The notes under the pieces were generated by a model. The model was not told the DNA's origin, searched no databases, and saw only the letters and a list, made by a program, of their open reading frames with translations. A stretch of DNA of 64,000 bases from Pantoea sp. (GTDB taxonomy: Bacteria; Pseudomonadota; Gammaproteobacteria; Enterobacterales; Enterobacteriaceae): positions 78,063 to 142,062 of the forward strand of contig NZ_JAPWKD010000020.1 of assembly GCF_028283705.1 (NCBI RefSeq), written 5' to 3'. Position numbers and translations under genes: made by a program. Positions 55,054-63,921 of this stretch are shown here, piece after piece (position 1 is the stretch's first letter; the number at the start of each line of letters is the position of its first letter).

Positions 55054-56264
55054 AGCGACTCACCATAATCAACGCCCGCGTGCCGGGTGAAGATACATTG
55101 CAGACCCTGCACATCGCCGGGGAGCATTTTGTTGCTACGCAGCATGGAGCGGCAGAAACGCTGGATTTTGCCGGTGCGCTGGTGCTGCCCGGTCTGCTGG
55201 AAACCCATATCCACCTCGACAAAGCCTGCATCATTGATCGTTGCCATCAGCAGGACGGTACGCTGGCTGAGGCGATTCGTGAAACGGCACGCGCCAAAGC
55301 CGATTTCACTGAAGAAGATGTTTATCAACGCGGCGCCCGCGTGCTGGAGCAAGCCATTGCGCAGGGTACCACGCGTATGCGTACCCATATCGAAATCGAT
55401 CCAGTGGTCGGTCTGAAAGGTTTTCGTGCCATCCGCCGTTTACAGACGGAATATGCCTGGGCGATGGATCTGCAACTTTGCGTGTTTCCGCAGGAAGGGA
55501 TGTTGAATAATCCCGGCACCGAGGAACTGTTGTGTGAAGCGCTGGCATCGGGTGCGGACCTGCTGGGGGGATGTCCGTATACCGACAGTGATCCGGCTGG
55601 ACAGATTCGCAGGCTATTCGCCCTGGCCCAGCGCTATGATGTCGATATCGACTTCCACCTCGATTTCGATCTCGCGCCAGATAATCGGCTGATTGACTGC
55701 GTAATCGATGAAACGCAAGGTGCCAACTGGGGTGGCCGCGTTACTGTTGGACACGTCACTAAGCTGTCGATTCTGACAAGGGATAAGCTGCATGAGCTAG
55801 GCCAGAAACTGGCCGGGGCCGGAGTGCAGGTCACTGCCCTGCCCGCCACCGACCTGTTCCTCACCGCACGCGATCGCTTTGCACTGCAACCGCGTGGCGT
55901 AGCCCCGCTGGATGAACTGGATCGCTGCGGCGTGGTGTGTTCGCTCTCCACCAACAATATCGCCAATCCCTTTACGCCATTTGGCGATGCTTCGCTGGTG
56001 CGTCAGGCAAATTTGTTCGCCAACGTGCGTCAGTTGGGAACACAGGTGGATTTGCTACGCTGCCTGAGCTGGATCTCCAGCCAGTCTGCAAAGCTGTTGC
56101 GCTTAACCGACTACGGGTTAGTACCGGGATGTCTGGCTGATATGGTGGTGTTTGATGTGGAACGCGCAGACCAGATTGTGGCGCAGATAGCGCCGCCGAT
56201 CGCCGGATTTAAGCGCGGGCGGCAAACCTTTTCCCGTCCGCAGGCAACGCTCTATCGTCCCTGA
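55050..56264 (+). CDS. cytosine-deaminase-like amidohydrolase
   Basis: A 404-aa amidohydrolase of the CodA/AtzC branch. Metal ligands are visible at H53 and H55 (ETHIHLDK), H203 (DFHLDF) and H235 (VGHVTK). Where CodA has its catalytic Asp, this protein reads STNNIANPF (N302, N303), and the CodA catalytic Glu after HCD is also changed. Fine activity therefore cannot be inferred. Its translation is coupled to the transporter (ATGA overlap), so it probably processes the imported compound. Confidence 0.85.
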   Translation: MKRLTIINARVPGEDTLQTLHIAGEHFVATQHGAAETLDFAGALVLPGLLETHIHLDKACIIDRCHQQDGTLAEAIRETARAKADFTEEDVYQRGARVLEQAIAQGTTRMRTHIEIDPVVGLKGFRAIRRLQTEYAWAMDLQLCVFPQEGMLNNPGTEELLCEALASGADLLGGCPYTDSDPAGQIRRLFALAQRYDVDIDFHLDFDLAPDNRLIDCVIDETQGANWGGRVTVGHVTKLSILTRDKLHELGQKLAGAGVQVTALPATDLFLTARDRFALQPRGVAPLDELDRCGVVCSLSTNNIANPFTPFGDASLVRQANLFANVRQLGTQVDLLRCLSWISSQSAKLLRLTDYGLVPGCLADMVVFDVERADQIVAQIAPPIAGFKRGRQTFSRPQATLYRP

Positions 56265-56276
56265 AGGCCTGAAGCG

Positions 56277-56298
56277 GCGGCGCACGGAATTGCGCCGC
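56277..56298. terminator. hairpin between convergent hydrolase and GntR genes
   Basis: GCGGCGCA (56277-56284) pairs perfectly with TGCGCCGC (56291-56298). It abuts the stop codon of the leftward regulator gene; T tracts are short. Confidence 0.5.
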
Positions 56299-56984
56299 TA
56301 AATCAATGCCTGAGTAAGCGACAAATCCTCAGAAACCACTTCGGTTAAATCCAGCTCGGCTTCCAGCTCATCCAGATGCGCCAGCATGGTTTGCTGCGCT
56401 TCTGCAATATTGCCCGCTTTTAATGCCGCCAGAATGGCTCCATGTTCAGCACACTGACAGGACGGCACATCATTGCGTTGGTAGAGCGCCACTATCAGGG
56501 AACTGCGCACCATCAGGTTGGACAGGATCTCGCTCAGCACCTTGTTGCCGCTGACCTTTGCCAGCAGCAGATGAAACGCACTTAATTCACGCACAATGTG
56601 GCGACGGTCCTGTTGCCCGGTGGCAGCATGTTCCGCCGTTTGCTGAGCCTCGATCTCATCGGCAAACTGCGCCATTTGCTCAGGGGTGATGGAGGCAACA
56701 ATGGCGCTCTCAATTGCCCGACGCGCGATAAAAATCTCACGCGCTTCGGTCGCTTCGGGATGTGCCACCATCGCCCCGATATTCGGTTCAATGGTGACAA
56801 TATGCTGCAACGCCAGGCGCTGCAAAGCGGCCTGAACATGGTTGCGATTGGCTTTCAGCGCCTCAACAATCTGCGCTTCGACTAAGCGCCGACCGGGCTT
56901 TAGACGATGCTGCGCAATGGCCAGCGACAACGCATCAACAATACGCTGCACTTCTCGCTGTTTCGCGGTGGCGACCTGACTCAT
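56298..56984 (-). CDS. GntR-family regulator, FCD subfamily
   Basis: A 228-aa regulator. The winged helix occupies about residues 10-75 (RLVEAQIVEALKANRNHVQAAL) and an all-helical FCD effector domain follows (ARRAIESAIVASI ... HRELS-type ligand histidines in RRHIVRELSAFHLLLA). Such proteins usually sense carboxylates. It ends against the hydrolase operon and is divergent from the efflux pump; a FadR-like palindrome lies before the pump. Confidence 0.88.
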   Translation of the reverse strand: MSQVATAKQREVQRIVDALSLAIAQHRLKPGRRLVEAQIVEALKANRNHVQAALQRLALQHIVTIEPNIGAMVAHPEATEAREIFIARRAIESAIVASITPEQMAQFADEIEAQQTAEHAATGQQDRRHIVRELSAFHLLLAKVSGNKVLSEILSNLMVRSSLIVALYQRNDVPSCQCAEHGAILAALKAGNIAEAQQTMLAHLDELEAELDLTEVVSEDLSLTQALI

Positions 56985-57150
56985 TCTGACCTCTTCCCGG
57001 GCTGATTATCGCCGTATCTTACCATCCTGAGCGCCGGTTGCAGAACGGCTTTGATGGAAATTGCGTGCGTCATCAGAGAGGGAAATGATTGTCAAATATC
57101 AATATTTAGCTAACAAGTATGAAGAGAGGGTTCTTATGCCAATTGTTTTT

Positions 57151-57162
57151 TTGGTATAACAA
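57151..57162. promoter_or_regulatory. possible FCD-GntR operator
   Basis: TTGGTATAACAA is an imperfect palindrome of the form TTG-N6-CAA seen in FCD-type GntR operators. It lies about 60 bases before the efflux-pump start and about 170 bases from the regulator start. Confidence 0.35.
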
Positions 57163-57222
57163 CTTTTCAAACCTGTCAGACATCAACCTCTGCTTTGAAA
57201 AGTTGCATGCTAAGGACGCCTC

Positions 57223-58677
57223 ATGGCTTTATCTGATTCAACCGGGGACGATATTTCCCGTTCTGGTTCGGGCCGCATTTCAGGGCTGGCGCTGCTGGTG
57301 GCGAGCGCATTCTTTATGGAATTCCTTGATGGCACGGTGATCGCAACCGCGTTGCCGGATATGGCGAAAGCGTTTGGTGTCTCAGCCGTCGATCTGAATA
57401 TTGGTATCAGTGCTTATTTGCTGACGCTGGCAGTATTAATTCCAGCCAATGGCTGGGTGGCGGAACGCTTTGGAGCACGGAATGTCTTCACCCTCGCGCT
57501 GAGTATTTTTACCCTGTCATCACTATTCTGCGGCCTGACGCATAACGTCACAGAATTCATATTGATGCGAATTCTGCAAGGCGTTGGCGGTGCCATGATG
57601 GTGCCTGTCGGACGTCTGGTGGTACTGCGCACCACACCTAAAAATCAGCTGATAAAAGCCATTGCTACCCTGACATGGCCCGCGCTGGTGGCCCCGATCA
57701 TCGGACCACCGCTGGGGGGATTTATCACCACTTACGCCAGCTGGCACTGGATCTTTTTCCTCAACGTGCCTCTGGGGATTATCGCCATCGTGCTGTCCCT
57801 GCGCATGATGCCAAATCAGTCGGCGCACGAGCGACGTTCATTCGATTTCACCGGATTTGTTGCCACGGGCATCACGATGCTGTGCCTGGTCGCCGGGCTG
57901 GAGATGCTGAGCCAGCAAAGCGCAAACCTGGCGAGTGCGGCGGTGACAATTGCCATCGGGCTGGGAACACTGGTCTGGAGCATCCGGCATTTGCGCCGCA
58001 GCAAAGCGCCGCTGATTGGGCTGTCATCACTGGCTGTCCCCTCTTTCCGCATCACCATGCGTGGAGGATTTCTGTTGCGCGCCACTATCAGCTCCGCTCC
58101 GTTTATGCTACCGCTGATGTTTCAGGTGGGTTTTGGCATGAACGCATTTCAGGCAGGCTCTCTGGTGCTGGCGGTATTTGCTGGCAACCTGGCGATGAAA
58201 CCCGCCACGACTCCGCTGATTCGTTACTTTGGCTTCCGTAAGTTGCTGATTGGCAATGGAGTGGCTTGTGTGTTGACGCTGTTGTTGTGTGCGTTCCTCA
58301 CACCAACATCGCCGCATGTGATTACGCTGTTACTGCTTTTCTTAGGGGGACTAAGCCGCTCGATGCAATTTACCGGGATTAGTTCACTGGCGTTTGCCGA
58401 AGTGCCAGCCCAGGAAATGAGTTCGGCGAATACGTTATTCAGTACCTCACTGCAACTGGCTAATGGGCTGGGCGTAACACTGGGGGCGCTGTGTATTCGG
58501 TTGGGAACGGTGCTGGGGGATGATTTAGGCTACGGATCGGTGCCCGGAATGGGGTTTAAGGTCGGGTTTGTGGTGATTGCGGTTATAACGCTGATTGGGG
58601 TGCTGGATATGGTGAGGCTGGCACCGGATGCGGGGAGGAGTGTTTCGGCCCCTACAGGATTGAAAAGTAAGGCGTAA
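57223..58677 (+). CDS. DHA2-family multidrug efflux MFS transporter
   Basis: A 484-aa, 14-span drug:H+ antiporter. Motif D1/A-like segments are visible: FLDGTVIATALPDMAKAFG in helix 1, GWVAERFGARNVF after helix 2, motif B in LMRILQGVGGAMMVPVGR and motif C in ALVAPIIGPPLGG. Members export dyes, drugs or secondary metabolites. Start at ATG 57223. It is divergent from the GntR gene and is the last gene of core-like composition before the A+T-rich right end. Confidence 0.9.
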   Translation: MALSDSTGDDISRSGSGRISGLALLVASAFFMEFLDGTVIATALPDMAKAFGVSAVDLNIGISAYLLTLAVLIPANGWVAERFGARNVFTLALSIFTLSSLFCGLTHNVTEFILMRILQGVGGAMMVPVGRLVVLRTTPKNQLIKAIATLTWPALVAPIIGPPLGGFITTYASWHWIFFLNVPLGIIAIVLSLRMMPNQSAHERRSFDFTGFVATGITMLCLVAGLEMLSQQSANLASAAVTIAIGLGTLVWSIRHLRRSKAPLIGLSSLAVPSFRITMRGGFLLRATISSAPFMLPLMFQVGFGMNAFQAGSLVLAVFAGNLAMKPATTPLIRYFGFRKLLIGNGVACVLTLLLCAFLTPTSPHVITLLLLFLGGLSRSMQFTGISSLAFAEVPAQEMSSANTLFSTSLQLANGLGVTLGALCIRLGTVLGDDLGYGSVPGMGFKVGFVVIAVITLIGVLDMVRLAPDAGRSVSAPTGLKSKA

Positions 58678-58719
58678 TTTGATGATTTATGGGGGTAAAT
58701 TCTGAGTTCAATTTTGATC

Positions 58720-58739
58720 ATGCCCCCGAGGATGCCCCC
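58720..58739. repeat. tandem ATGCCCCC repeat at the edge of the accessory segment
   Basis: ATGCCCCC at 58720-58727 is repeated at 58732-58739. C-rich repeats of this sort are often seen next to tyrosine-integrase genes of genomic islands; here no integrase is visible. It lies 43 bases after the efflux-pump stop, where composition changes. Confidence 0.35.
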
Positions 58740-58898
58740 AATTTTTGTGGTGATAGAGGTTTTCGTACAAAAAAACCGATCTAAGCACGGTCACCAGGGA
58801 GTTACCTGAACCGGCATATAGTCTTTGGGGGATAACCGTAACCGATTCAACAGTGCAGAAGAAATATAGAACTATGCAGGATTGCACCAGTAATCTCG

Positions 58899-59315
58899 CT
58901 AAATGTACTGACTGAAACGTAGGAGGTAGCCATCAGGATCCTGCACGAGAAACTCTCTCTGGCATGCTGTCGTTTCTCCGGTACTGTAGTGATTATCACG
59001 CAGATCTCGATAAAGCGTTATTCCATGCGCATACACACGGGCAAGTACCTGCTCAATATCGTCCACTTCTATCTGAAAATTAACGCCACGCCCCAACGGC
59101 CTGACGAGTTCTACCGTATTCCATCCCTCCTCATGATATTGTTCAAGCATCAATTGTGCCTCACCGAAACTAACGTAGGCAAAATCAGGATCACTACGCC
59201 TTATTATGATGCTAAAGCCAAGCACGACAGTATAGAAGTGTAGGGATGCGGAAAAATCCGTTACAGTTAACTCGGGAACCATTCGGTTCCAGTAGAGTTC
59301 TTTCAGGTCAGTCAT
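58899..59315 (-). CDS. VOC-superfamily (glyoxalase/bleomycin-resistance-like) protein
   Basis: A 138-aa protein with two beta-alpha-beta-beta-beta modules: MVPELTVTDFSASLHFYTVVLGF and GVNFQIEVDDIEQVLARVYAHG, ending FLVQDPDGYLLRFSQ with the usual terminal acidic ligand region. Family members are lyases, dioxygenases or drug-sequestering proteins; the AQLMLEQ segment is like bleomycin-binding proteins. ATG 59315 has AGGATG upstream. Composition is lower in G+C than the core. Confidence 0.85.
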   Translation of the reverse strand: MTDLKELYWNRMVPELTVTDFSASLHFYTVVLGFSIIIRRSDPDFAYVSFGEAQLMLEQYHEEGWNTVELVRPLGRGVNFQIEVDDIEQVLARVYAHGITLYRDLRDNHYSTGETTACQREFLVQDPDGYLLRFSQYI

Positions 59316-59602
59316 TTTTTCATCCTTTTTTGACTGATACAGCTTAGATAAAATGGCTTGTGCGAGGCTCGTAGCATAATCACTATCGGGCATCTCGCGA
59401 CTATTTAGGCGCACAAGGTTGATATCTGCTCCACACTAAGAGCACACAGTGCGTGGTGTGTCAGTCTGCAGAGTGCCAAGGGCGGAAGTTGATAAACTCT
59501 GTTATCGAGGACGGATCAGCACATGTATTCTGTCTAATATCAGGGTAACGCTGTCATAGTGATTTAATAATCTTTATCAATTATATATCGCTTTTGACCA
59601 TT
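59316..59602. other. gap between VOC and DUF4238 genes
   Basis: No gene or convincing terminator is visible in these 287 bases. It holds the VOC promoter on its left side. Confidence 0.4.
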
Positions 59603-60607
59603 TTATCCGATTGTGAACCGCAAGCCGGTTTTAAAGCTCTGATTGTCAGAAATCATTTTCCGGACGAGCGCGAAATCGTCTTTTTCACAGAAAACGTATT
59701 GCTCGGAAAACCGGACTTGCTGGCTGTTCAGCCACATTACCTGGTCCGGTGCAGACTTCATAGTATGGAAATTAATAAACGCGTTGGCCTTGGCAATTCG
59801 ACTTGAAGGATTTAAGCCGGGAGTGAGGGTCAACGGGGCAAACGCCATACGGCGCTGTAAATCTCTTTTGCGGATGATTTGCAAATCTCGGATAGAGGGG
59901 CAGTACATACCGAGCGTCAGTGTAGAGGAGAGCGGCAGGTAAATCTGAATGCCTCGCTGAGCCAGCCCGAGGTTACCGCACGGGCCGAAATCATTATCGT
60001 TATGCATCACAACAGGACTGTCAGAAATGTAGAACGGATGATCAGATGTTGTCTCAAAGAGGTACCAGTCCTTGGCCAGAAGGTGGTCGATGTGTGAGGC
60101 CTGGTGAACTAGTTGCTGCAGGAAAATATTCCGTGAGTCCCGTTCGGGCGAGAATCCTAGTGCTTCGGCAACCTGCTCCGTAGTAGCTCTCATGGCGGTA
60201 ACCTTGTCAGCAATAGCGGATATCATCCCAGTAATTCGTTGCTGCTCGCTAAAGGTTCGCGCACGTTGAATAGCAACGAACACGGCGAGCTTATAACGTT
60301 CCTCACCTGAGAGATTACGGATATCTCGGTATTCTAGCAGTTGATGGATTACGGGTGCCGCTTCGCTTTCGTATATACCCATTAGCGGCTCTAGGCTAAG
60401 TCTTTCAGGATGATCGTCGAGATTATAGAAGGTGTTCCGGACGGTCGCATTCATGATGTTAGTAACAAAACTACGTTCGTTATGCTTATCAAAGGTATAA
60501 AGCTGGGGATACTTGCCTCTACCTAAAGTGGCAAAGCCCTCCAGCAAAAAACGTGGCACTGTGTGCTGCCTGACAACGTCAGTCTGCAGGCTTAGTGAGT
60601 CGGCCAT
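59603..60607 (-). CDS. DUF4238 protein
   Basis: A 334-aa protein of the DUF4238 family, recognised by the N-terminal RQHTVPRFLLEGFAT motif and the central block DWYLFETTSDHPFYISDSPVVMHN. The family is widespread in variable chromosomal regions and has no known activity. ATG 60607 has AAGGAG; the frame opens at 60667 without support. It precedes the DUF2971 gene in a shared leftward direction, with a 102-base gap between them. Confidence 0.85.
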   Translation of the reverse strand: MADSLSLQTDVVRQHTVPRFLLEGFATLGRGKYPQLYTFDKHNERSFVTNIMNATVRNTFYNLDDHPERLSLEPLMGIYESEAAPVIHQLLEYRDIRNLSGEERYKLAVFVAIQRARTFSEQQRITGMISAIADKVTAMRATTEQVAEALGFSPERDSRNIFLQQLVHQASHIDHLLAKDWYLFETTSDHPFYISDSPVVMHNDNDFGPCGNLGLAQRGIQIYLPLSSTLTLGMYCPSIRDLQIIRKRDLQRRMAFAPLTLTPGLNPSSRIAKANAFINFHTMKSAPDQVMWLNSQQVRFSEQYVFCEKDDFALVRKMISDNQSFKTGLRFTIG

Positions 60608-60709
60608 AAAAATTACTCCTTCAAAGCCATTATCAAAAGAAGAAAAGCAATTTAAAACCTTTTGCAAGGAAATTATTGCCGACTAAATATCCTACATGTC
60701 ACATCATAA

Positions 60710-61696
60710 TCACAAACTTTCATGATCAATACTATCTTCATCGTCATTTAATTCATTAAACATCTGAAGAACTTCACGAGTACGTTCATAATTACTTTCA
60801 GGGTATGATTTAAATTTTTCATTATCCAAATCAATTAACACCCTCTTTAATTTGAAGGAATTATTAGAAAGTGACATTTCGTAGAAATCAATGCCAGCCT
60901 GCCTTGATTGTAACGCTCTCATAACGGAAAATTTAGCAGATTCTTTGAACCTCAAACCGAATGTAACATCACATAATCGAAATTGTGAATCCTGCAAGCC
61001 TTTATTTTTAATAACTCGGTATTCCTTCTCATATTTCCAAGAAGGGGCCTTACTGAGAAGAATAACCCTATCAATCTCTTTTTTGGCAGCATTCCTTATT
61101 TTATCATTACTACCAAATAGCATATCATGAACTTGTTGAGTTCTAATAAATCGCTTACCTTTGTAATCAACAGGGTAGATATCTTCAGAGTCATTTTCAG
61201 AAACGTCATATCCTATACAAAACCCCTTATGTTGGTCAGAATAATGCGACCACATTAAGGGACAGTTAAACGTTTTTGCCAATGAAAGGACACCAACATC
61301 ATAATTTTTTAGTAAATATCTTTTAATATGATAGCTAGCACTATCACCAAAATCGTCACCATAAAAATCAACATTTCTCGCGATATTATTAATTAACTCC
61401 TGAGCTTCACTTTCGCCTAGCATTTCGATTTTTTCTAATGTTCTTGGCCCTCTGTATCGAATTTTTTTTGCTGCTTTCTCTAGTTCCTTTTGATGATTAT
61501 CTTTTACTAATTTATGAAGAATAGCGTTCAATTCATAGGCATCATCGATATCATTTAACACGGAAGGATTACAATCCAAAGGATCATTGAATGTTGTTGG
61601 GTCGGCAAAATACAATCTATCGCTTACAAGCAAATCAAGACTATCAACACTAAAACTTTTATATTTATATAATCGAGAAGGAATTTTCAGCATCAT
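60710..61696 (-). CDS. DUF2971 protein
   Basis: A 328-aa protein of the DUF2971 family: SRLYKYKSFSVDSL at the start, FADPTTFNDPLDCNPS, the MWSHYSDQHKGFCIGYDVS core and WKYEKEYRVIK. The conserved Tyr/Lys, Asp-Pro and Trp-His-Tyr residues suggest an enzyme, but no activity is established. The gene is markedly A+T-rich with many AAA, AAT and TTA codons, unlike the core, which points to recent transfer. Family members recur in defence-rich loci. Confidence 0.87.
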   Translation of the reverse strand: MMLKIPSRLYKYKSFSVDSLDLLVSDRLYFADPTTFNDPLDCNPSVLNDIDDAYELNAILHKLVKDNHQKELEKAAKKIRYRGPRTLEKIEMLGESEAQELINNIARNVDFYGDDFGDSASYHIKRYLLKNYDVGVLSLAKTFNCPLMWSHYSDQHKGFCIGYDVSENDSEDIYPVDYKGKRFIRTQQVHDMLFGSNDKIRNAAKKEIDRVILLSKAPSWKYEKEYRVIKNKGLQDSQFRLCDVTFGLRFKESAKFSVMRALQSRQAGIDFYEMSLSNNSFKLKRVLIDLDNEKFKSYPESNYERTREVLQMFNELNDDEDSIDHESL

Positions 61697-62099
61697 TAAT
61701 TTTATCTCATGATTTTTTGATATTATCTACCTTTCCCTGACCCAAGGACAATAGTAAAATTAAAAATACTATCTACGTCAGGGCAAGTCTTTACCCCTTG
61801 ATATTCATCACCATGAGCGGGGAAACTTAGGTCATATTGACATGTTCCCAATTGACGAATACACCTCGGTGTTCATTAAACCCTCAGAGTGATGAGACAA
61901 GTGCGAACTTCTGCTCCTTGCTCAAAGCCGACAGTCAGATTTATTAGTGTTCTTTAAAAGACCACAACCTGATAAGGTTTTGGCTAATACATATATCACC
62001 GCCTATCGGCTTTTCTGTAATGATGATAAACATAGACCTGTGACTATTTGGGCATAAAAAACCAATTGGACCTTTTCACTTATGACGCATTGCGGGAGA
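61697..62099. other. gap of decayed sequence
   Basis: About 400 A+T-rich bases with only short frames. One plus-strand stretch ending at 61892 (reading HERGNLGHIDMFPIDEY) looks protein-like but has no start. Probably decayed genes. Confidence 0.35.
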
Positions 62100-62261
62100 T
62101 TAAAGAGGTTTGTAAACCACTTCACCTTTGCGCTCTGCTTCAACTTTAGCGGTCATAAAACGTTTCATCATCTCAACTTTGCCATCATGGATCGCTTTGA
62201 AATCAATCTTCTTCATATCGGAGAGTGTATTATTTTCGTATCGCATAAGCAGTTCCGTCAT
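62100..62261 (-). pseudogene. 53-codon frame, small gene or gene fragment
   Basis: A minus-strand frame from ATG 62261 to TAA 62100-62102, reading MTELLMRYENNTLSDMKKID and ending GEVVYKPL. It stays open about 20 codons upstream of the ATG (FGDSLGAWPNFHP) without a start, which favours a C-terminal fragment of a longer gene. It is helical and charged; no family recognised. No ribosome site is visible. Confidence 0.4.
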
Positions 62262-62396
62262 TGGATGAAAGTTAGGCCATGCTCCCAGACTGTCCCCAAA
62301 TGTTTGAGAGGTATTCTAAAACGTATGCCTACAAAATTATCACCCGCCAATAGTCATGAGCAAGTCCCCGTTAATGAGATTGCCGTAATTGGCTGT

Positions 62397-62720
62397 TTAA
62401 ATCAGTACTTCTAGCCCATGCTTTTGAACTACTGACAGCAGCTTTAACGACATCCCGCTGGGGCGCTTCAAACCTGTTTCCCATTTCTGAATTGTCGATA
62501 CACTGGTATTCAGATAACGAGCGAAAACCGGCTGACTCATATTGAGTTTTTCACGTAGTCTTTTTATTTCATATGGTTGTAGTTCCTCCACATCTTCGAT
62601 GCAGGTTGCATCAAAGCTACGCATGGTTTCCTGTGGGAGAACACCGGCTTTAAACATACCGGCAGCCGCACTATGGATAGCTTCAAATGCAGGGCTTTTG
62701 AATTTAGTTTTTGCAGTCAT
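62397..62720 (-). CDS. HigA/NadS-type helix-turn-helix antitoxin
   Basis: A 107-aa XRE-type regulator: residues about 50-100 contain the HTH (EIKRLREKLNMSQPVFARYLNTSVSTIQKWE) followed by GLKRPSGMSLKLLSVVQKHG, typical of antitoxins partnered with RelE/HigB-like toxins. Residues 1-49 form the dimer/toxin-binding part. The toxin should lie just upstream and overlap its start; only a tail remains there (62704-62820). Confidence 0.85.
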   Translation of the reverse strand: MTAKTKFKSPAFEAIHSAAAGMFKAGVLPQETMRSFDATCIEDVEELQPYEIKRLREKLNMSQPVFARYLNTSVSTIQKWETGLKRPSGMSLKLLSVVQKHGLEVLI

Positions 62721-62820
62721 GGCAAATCTCCACCAGTTCTTTAATCTTCATGAGTGCTGCAATGTTCTGATCTGAGAGACCAGCGTAATACCTTGCCAGT
62801 TCACGGAATCCAGATAGTTC
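62704..62820 (-). pseudogene. C-terminal remnant of a HigB/RelE-type toxin
   Basis: A minus-strand frame reading GFRELARYYAGLSDQNIAAL then KELVEICHD and stopping at 62704-62706, inside the antitoxin start. This matches the C-terminal tail of HigB-type toxins. The frame is closed upstream by a stop at 62821-62823 and no N-terminal toxin sequence is found beyond it. The toxin has therefore been truncated while the antitoxin stays intact. Confidence 0.65.
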
Positions 62821-62823
62821 TTA

Positions 62824-63191
62824 GGAATCAGTGTTCGACATGTTCTGTTTGGCAGGCAGGAAAATGTATGCCCTACCTGCCCCCATAAAATTTCGTGAAA
62901 TGTCTGCTAAGCACAAAAACATGACATAAAGGTATATGGGTTCACTTTCCAATTATCATCTGCTACTAAAATGACTAACGTCTTATCATTGACAATGAAA
63001 AAATAAAAAAAGAACATATAAATCAATAAAATAAAATCGCTTCATTGATTTATAACGTTCATTTTCCGGATTAGCATATCTCATTTTTAAGAAATTATGA
63101 GTTTCAGGCGCTGATTATCAGCCAAAATGTTGTTATAAATTACTCATATCAAAGCAGTACCAGTCGATTAACTACATGGAAGATTTCAATT
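62824..63191. other. A+T-rich gap before the HipA-like kinase gene
   Basis: No gene is visible in about 370 bases. Poly-A and TTTATAA-type stretches (62990-63070) would hold the promoters of the kinase operon. Confidence 0.4.
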
Positions 63192-63921
63192 TTGGATGAC
63201 CAATCACCTCATGTTGTTGAGATCATAAGGCGCATCAGGGAAGGCAGCACCGAGCCATTCTTATGCCGTTGTGACGATAACCTCCTATACGTTGTTAAAT
63301 CCATGCCGGAGATGCCACGTCGTCAGTTGATTGCCGAGTTCATCTCCGCATGCCTAGTGAGTGACATTGGTCTTCCGTTCCCAGAATTCACGATCGTATA
63401 CGTACCCGAAGAGTTACTTGAGTTCACACCTGATTTAAGAAAGCAGATAAATGCGGGCTATGCCTTTGCTACCAGATACATAGAAAATGCTGTGTCGCTC
63501 TCTTTCGCTCAATCCCGTAATGACAGTATCATTCCACTAAACGACCAGAAGGTCTTTCGTCTTTGATAGGTGGATAATAAATGTTGATAGAACCCTATCG
63601 GACAGAGGTGGGAACGTTAACATGCTGTTGGACGTGAAAGACAATAGGTATTACCTTATTGATCACAATCTAGCCTTTGATCAGAATGCGACATTACGTG
63701 ACTTCAACGAGCATGTTTTCTCTCATCTGACCAGAAGTTGGGAGATCGATATGGTTGACCAGCTTGCTCATCGTGAAAAGCTCTTGAAAACATATAGTAA
63801 GATGCCTCACTTCTGGGAAAAAGTACCTGAATCATGGCTTTCTGAAGATCAATTTGAAACTATCATCGATACGACTCTCAACAGAGCATCCGGCGATGAT
63901 TTTTGGAGCAGCATCATATGA
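63192..63921 (+). pseudogene. HipA-like kinase split by a +1 frame change
   Basis: Two frames together give one HipA-like kinase of about 242 aa. The first (TTG 63192 to TGA 63564-63566) reads SPHVVEIIRRIREGSTEPFL and carries the ATP-binding half. The second, +1 relative to it, continues in register as DRWIINVDRTLSDRGGN-VNMLLDVK and YYLIDHNLAFDQ, the catalytic and metal-binding loops. The switch falls on CTT TGA (63561-63566). Deleting one base (for instance C63558 between two GTCTTT copies) restores the gene. It is either a fresh pseudogene, a sequencing error or a programmed frameshift. The next gene overlaps it by four bases. Confidence 0.8.

Noticed and set aside
61770..61892. Plus-strand stretch reading HERGNLGHIDMFPIDEY
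   Set aside because: Protein-like but without a start codon, ribosome site or recognised family; treated as decayed sequence.
62082..62414. 110-codon plus-strand frame
   Set aside because: No ribosome site or family resemblance, and it lies antisense to the more protein-like minus-strand remnant and the antitoxin end.
62824..62940. N-terminal half of the HigB-like toxin in another frame
   Set aside because: Upstream minus-strand frames do not give a recognisable toxin start, so a simple frameshift does not restore it.
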